This document shows, piece by piece, positions 5,618-8,998 of a stretch of 8,998 bases of DNA. Position numbers and translations under genes: made by a program. Below the pieces are notes generated by a model that did no database searches, was not told the DNA's origin, and saw only the letters and a list, made by a program, of their open reading frames with translations. Position 1 is the first letter of the stretch, and each line of letters opens with the position of its first letter. The stretch is from an uncultured Clostridium sp. GTDB lineage: Bacteria; Bacillota; Clostridia; TANB77; CAG-508. Location: the NCBI GenBank assembly GCA_946498265.1, contig CAMMNR010000068.1, positions 1 to 8,998 on the forward strand, read 5' to 3'.

Positions 5618-5647
5618 GTAAATAATATACTAGGAGGAAAACAAACA

Positions 5648-6709
5648 ATGAGATTCGTAACAGACGAAGAATCAAAAAAACAATACAAAGAATTTTTAGA
5701 AGGGCACGAAAGATGTAACTTTCAACAATCATTAGAATGGGCAGAAGTAAAGAAACCAAACTGGAAACCAGAAGTAATATTAGCAGAAGATGACGATGGA
5801 AAAATAATAGGTTCTTTATGTGTATGGATAAGAAAAATGCCAATCTTTGGTAATATAATGTATTCATCAAGAGGACCAGTATGTGATATACATGATTTGG
5901 CCGTTATGAAACAATTAACAGATGGAGCTAAAGAATTAGCAAAAAAATATAATGCGATAGTATTAAGAATAGAACCAGATATAAAAAGTGATGATCAACA
6001 ATTTAGAGATATAGTAACAAGTTTAGGTTATAAAATAAAAGATGATGCAAAAGACTTTAAAGATGAAATACAGCCAAGATATGTATTTAGATTAGATATA
6101 AAAGGGAAGACAGAAGAAGAAATAATGGCAGGATTTAAGCAAAAATGGAGATATAATATACGTTTAGCAACAAGAAAAGGTGTAACTGTAAAAGATGGAA
6201 CAAAAGAAGATTTAAAGGATTTCCATAAAATAATGATAGAAACAGGAAAAAGAGATGGATTTATAATAAGACCATTAGAATATTTTGAAAAAATGTACGA
6301 CTGTTTAGGACCAAAGCATATGAAAATATTAATGGCATATTATGAAGGAAAACCAATTTCAGGTGTAATACCTATATTTTATGGTAATAAGACATGGTAC
6401 TTATATGGAGCAAGCAGTAATAGCCATAGAAATTTAATGCCAAATTATTTATTACAATGGGAAATGATAAAAATGGCAATACAAAGGAAAGATGATATAT
6501 ATGATTTTAGAGGTGTATCAGGAGTTGTAGACGAAAATCATCCACAATATGGTTTATATAGATTTAAACAAGGATTTGGAGCTACATTCACAGAATTTAT
6601 AGGAGAAGTATATATGCCATATAAGCCATTAACATATAAATTATATAAATTCTCAGAAAAAGCTTTTAGAACATTAAGACAATTAAAAATGAAATTGAAA
6701 AATAAATAA
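5648..6709 (+). CDS. FemX/FemAB-type peptidoglycan bridge aminoacyltransferase
   Basis: 353 residues. FemABX enzymes transfer an amino acid from aminoacyl-tRNA to the stem peptide of lipid II or UDP-MurNAc-peptide, starting or extending the interpeptide bridge, on the cytoplasmic side. Hallmarks are FQQSLEWAEVKKPNW (25-39), a first GNAT-like domain with MYSSRGPVCD and LRIEPDI, and the basic segment KWRYNIRLATRKGV (166-179) that opens the second domain. Further along are GVIPIFYGNKTWYLYGASS, YLLQWEMIKMAI, YDFRGVSG and GLYRFKQGFG. The length and apparent lack of the coiled-coil arm of FemA/FemB favour a FemX-like enzyme adding the first residue. The frame is open from 5525, but ATG 5648 is the start, with AGGAGG (5632-5637) 10 nt upstream. 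An alanine racemase gene follows at 83 nt without a terminator, so both probably serve the same wall pathway. The amino acid used cannot be read from sequence. Confidence 0.88.
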   Translation: MRFVTDEESKKQYKEFLEGHERCNFQQSLEWAEVKKPNWKPEVILAEDDDGKIIGSLCVWIRKMPIFGNIMYSSRGPVCDIHDLAVMKQLTDGAKELAKKYNAIVLRIEPDIKSDDQQFRDIVTSLGYKIKDDAKDFKDEIQPRYVFRLDIKGKTEEEIMAGFKQKWRYNIRLATRKGVTVKDGTKEDLKDFHKIMIETGKRDGFIIRPLEYFEKMYDCLGPKHMKILMAYYEGKPISGVIPIFYGNKTWYLYGASSNSHRNLMPNYLLQWEMIKMAIQRKDDIYDFRGVSGVVDENHPQYGLYRFKQGFGATFTEFIGEVYMPYKPLTYKLYKFSEKAFRTLRQLKMKLKNK

Positions 6710-6792
6710 TTGCTATAATTATGAATTTTAAAAATTAGGTAAGCATTAATAAATAAAAAAATAGAATAACTGTTAACAAATTTGGAGGAAAA

Positions 6793-7911
6793 GTGAAAAG
6801 ATTAATAATAAATGTAAAAGATCTAAGACATAATATAGAACAAATAAAGAAATATGCAACTAAAAGAGGAAAAGATGATAATGGAGAAGATGTAAAAATA
6901 ATAGCAGTGGTAAAATCAAATGGATATGGATTGGGAATTGTTGAATACACAAAGTTTTTAATCGATAATGGAATAAAATATTTTGCAGTATCAACAGTAG
7001 AAGAAGCTATAAAACTAAGAAAAGCTGGAATAAAACAAGATATTTTAATATTATCATCAACAGCAGTAAAGAAAGATGTTGAATTATTAGTAGAAAATAA
7101 TATAATTTTAACTATAGGCTCAACAGAAGATATAGAAGTAGCAGAAGAAGTAGCTAAAGAAAAAAATGTGAAAATAAGAGCACATATAAAAATAGATACA
7201 GGGTTTGGAAGATATGGATTTGTATACACTGAAAAAGAAAAGATAGTTGAAAGTCTAAAGATGCTTCAAAATATTCAAATAGAAGGAACTTATTCACATT
7301 TTTCAATAAGTTTTTATAATGATAAATACACAAAGATACAATTTGATAGATTCTTAGATATAATAGAATTATTAAAAATGAATGATATAAAAACAGGAAT
7401 GCTTCATATATGTAATTCTTCAGCATTTGCAAAATTTCCTATAATGCATTTAAATGCGGTGAGAGTAGGGTCTGCATTTTTAGGAAGATTATCATTTGTA
7501 AATGCTTTAGGACTAAGAAAAATAGGGTATTTAGAAACAAAAGTTTCAGAAATAAAAACTTTACCAGCTAAATTTAATATAGGATATTCTAATACATATA
7601 GAACAAAAAAAGAAACAAAAATAGCAGTGATACCATGTGGATATAGTGATGGAGTTAATGTTACAAATGATAGAGATATGTTTAGGATGTTAGATAAATT
7701 GAGATATATAGTAAGAGATGTAAAAGATTTCTTTAAAAAGCAAGCAATATATGTTAAGATAAAAGATACTAAATGTAAAGTTTTAGGAAGAATAGGGACA
7801 TACTATATAATTTGCGATATTACTGGAAAAGATATTAATGTAGGTGATGATGTAAAAATAGAGGTGAACCCTAAGTTTGTTGATTCAAGTCTAAGAAGGG
7901 AGTATATTTAA
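6793..7911 (+). CDS. alr: Alanine racemase family protein, divergent at the C-terminus
   Basis: 372 residues, a fold-type III PLP enzyme that interconverts L- and D-alanine for peptidoglycan. The PLP lysine is K41 in AVVKSNGYGLG. KIDTGFGRYG (133-142), HICNSSAF (205-212), VRVGSAFLG (223-231), the catalytic Tyr Y265 in IGYSNTYRT, and IPCGYSDGV (280-288) are all as in the family. The usual CMDQ motif after the GR at 332-333 is replaced by IGTYYIICDIT, and the C-terminal helix plus TISYRVPR segment is shortened to NPKFVDSSLRREYI, so the substrate entrance differs from the best-studied Alr enzymes. Start is GTG 6793, with GGAGG (6784-6788) 4 nt upstream; no in-frame ATG fits. It is in an operon with the FemX-like gene, and its TAA directly abuts the next ATG. 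It could be a specialised racemase (another amino acid, or a second Alr copy). Confidence 0.82.
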   Translation: MKRLIINVKDLRHNIEQIKKYATKRGKDDNGEDVKIIAVVKSNGYGLGIVEYTKFLIDNGIKYFAVSTVEEAIKLRKAGIKQDILILSSTAVKKDVELLVENNIILTIGSTEDIEVAEEVAKEKNVKIRAHIKIDTGFGRYGFVYTEKEKIVESLKMLQNIQIEGTYSHFSISFYNDKYTKIQFDRFLDIIELLKMNDIKTGMLHICNSSAFAKFPIMHLNAVRVGSAFLGRLSFVNALGLRKIGYLETKVSEIKTLPAKFNIGYSNTYRTKKETKIAVIPCGYSDGVNVTNDRDMFRMLDKLRYIVRDVKDFFKKQAIYVKIKDTKCKVLGRIGTYYIICDITGKDINVGDDVKIEVNPKFVDSSLRREYI

Positions 7912-8998
7912 ATGAGTGATAAGAAAGAAAATTTAAATGAAGAAGAAATAAAAGAAAATGTAGAAAATAAAGAGGATTTTGAATCAAAAGGAAAAGAAAA
8001 TGATAGCAAAAATGAAGAAAAGAATGTTAATAAAGAAGAACAAAACGATGAGAAAAAAGACGACATAAATAAAGAAGAAAATACTAATAGAAGAAAAGAA
8101 GAAAATTTTTTCAAAAAGGTATACAATTCAATTATTAAAATAGAAAAATATCCAGATATGGCAGCACAAGGATTTCCAAAAGCAATTTCATATATAACAA
8201 AGTTAGTAGTAATATTAGCTATAGTACTTTGTTTAGGAATGGTATATCAAACACATGGATTAATACAAGATGGAGTTAACTACTTGCAAAATGAATTTCC
8301 AGATTTCTCATATAAAGATGGAACATTAACAGTTAATTCAGAAGAACCAATAATAATAGAAGATAGTCCTGTAATGGGAATGGCAATAATAGATACAACA
8401 ACAGAAGATGAAAATAAAGTAAATGAATATATCACATCAATAGAACAAGCAGGAGATAGAATTGTAGTATTAAAAGATAGAGTTATCTTAAAAAATATAT
8501 CAGTGACAGGAACTATTAATTATAATTATAAAGATGTATTAAGTCAGATGAAAATACAAGAATTTACAAAACAAGATGTAATAAATTATGCAAATAGTAC
8601 ACAAATTGTAAATTTGTATATTAGTGTATTTATAACAATGTTTGTATATGCGTTTATTATGTACTTTATTACAACAATTTCAAATGCATTTTTATTAAGT
8701 ATATTTGGATATCTAACGACATGGATAGCAAAAATAAGAATGAGATATGTAGCTGTATTTAATATGACTGTTTATGCATTAACATTATCAATAATATTGA
8801 ATATATTATATGTTGCAGTAAATATATTTATAAATTTCAATATAGAATATTTCCAAGTTATGTATGTGGCAGTTGCGGCGATTTATCTAGTAGCAGCAAT
8901 ATTTATATTAAAAGGGGAATTTATAAAAAAACAACAAGAATTAATGAAAATAGCTGAAGTAGAAGCAGTAGTAAAACAACAATTAGATAGAGAAGAAG
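7912..8998 (+). CDS. DUF1189-like multi-pass membrane protein (3' end outside window)
   Basis: The frame is open for 362 codons to the window edge. ATG 7912 follows the alr stop with no gap; AAGGGAG (7896-7902), inside the end of alr, is its RBS, implying translational coupling. Residues 1-75 are an extremely charged Glu/Lys/Asn-rich region, probably disordered and cytoplasmic. Then come FFKKVYNSIIKIEKYPDMAAQGF, a membrane helix (about 93-112), and an extracellular segment of about 115 residues. That segment holds the DUF1189-like motif NEFPDFSYKDGTLTVNSEEP. Three further helices follow at about 230-258, 280-306 and 316-336, and the C-terminus is again a charged helix. DUF1189 proteins are widespread in Firmicutes and not well characterised; in some they are linked to cell-envelope or sugar-transport regulation, which I would not assign here. 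Placement behind femX and alr suggests an envelope role. Confidence 0.75.
   Translation, partial: MSDKKENLNEEEIKENVENKEDFESKGKENDSKNEEKNVNKEEQNDEKKDDINKEENTNRRKEENFFKKVYNSIIKIEKYPDMAAQGFPKAISYITKLVVILAIVLCLGMVYQTHGLIQDGVNYLQNEFPDFSYKDGTLTVNSEEPIIIEDSPVMGMAIIDTTTEDENKVNEYITSIEQAGDRIVVLKDRVILKNISVTGTINYNYKDVLSQMKIQEFTKQDVINYANSTQIVNLYISVFITMFVYAFIMYFITTISNAFLLSIFGYLTTWIAKIRMRYVAVFNMTVYALTLSIILNILYVAVNIFINFNIEYFQVMYVAVAAIYLVAAIFILKGEFIKKQQELMKIAEVEAVVKQQLDREE

Noticed and set aside
5525..5647. N-terminal extension of the FemX-like frame from ATG 5525
   Set aside because: It runs through the predicted promoter and has no RBS; AGGAGG before ATG 5648 and the family start support 5648.
7908..8126. 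Minus-strand Ser/Phe-rich frame
   Set aside because: It is the complement of the Glu/Lys-rich N-terminus of the DUF1189-like gene; low-complexity coding sequence produces such shadows.

Overview
The window looks like a stretch of chromosome from an uncultured, very AT-rich, low-GC Gram-positive bacterium (Clostridia-like Firmicute). The evidence is strong AGGAGG-type ribosome binding sites, peptidoglycan genes of Firmicutes type (FemX-like transferase, alanine racemase), a DUF1189-like membrane protein, and heavy use of ATA, TTA and AGA codons. Tryptophan is encoded by TGG in every intact gene, so the standard code applies.

Layout. (1) 1-2160, about 40% GC in sampled lines: the tail of a probable PP2C phosphatase, coupled to a 587-residue protein kinase-like gene with a C-terminal zinc knuckle and a propeller-like repeat region, closed by two successive terminators. 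(2) 2161-3302, AT-rich: an Abi_2 (AbiD/AbiF-type) HEPN gene flanked on both sides by copies of one 39-nt hairpin RNA. Each copy sits at the same distance from a -10 box, and stem differences between the copies preserve base pairing. The left copy runs into a T tract just before the toxin-like gene's RBS; the right copy is followed by its own terminator. (3) 3384-3780: the C-terminal remnant of a second HEPN/Abi-type protein on the minus strand. It is cut at about 3780 and abuts a 5'-truncated PHP-domain gene on the plus strand. (4) 4604-5647: a minus-strand four-helix membrane protein gene interrupted by one in-frame TGA, with its own terminator and promoter, followed by a divergent promoter region. 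(5) 5648-8998: a co-directional cluster of a FemX-like peptidoglycan transferase, a divergent alanine racemase, and a DUF1189-like membrane protein that runs off the window.

Interpretation. Region 5 looks like resident cell-wall genes. The left 3.8 kb looks like an accessory (defence/stress) island, and its edge is marked by two truncated genes meeting at about 3780; a chimeric assembly could look the same. The most interesting unit is the Abi_2 gene with its paired structured RNAs. It resembles an RNA-controlled HEPN toxin cassette, with type III toxin-antitoxin loci as an organisational analogy. A conserved RNA class named abiF has, as I recall, been described next to Abi_2 genes, so the RNA may belong to a known family. 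The arrangement of one copy on each side of the gene is the unusual part.
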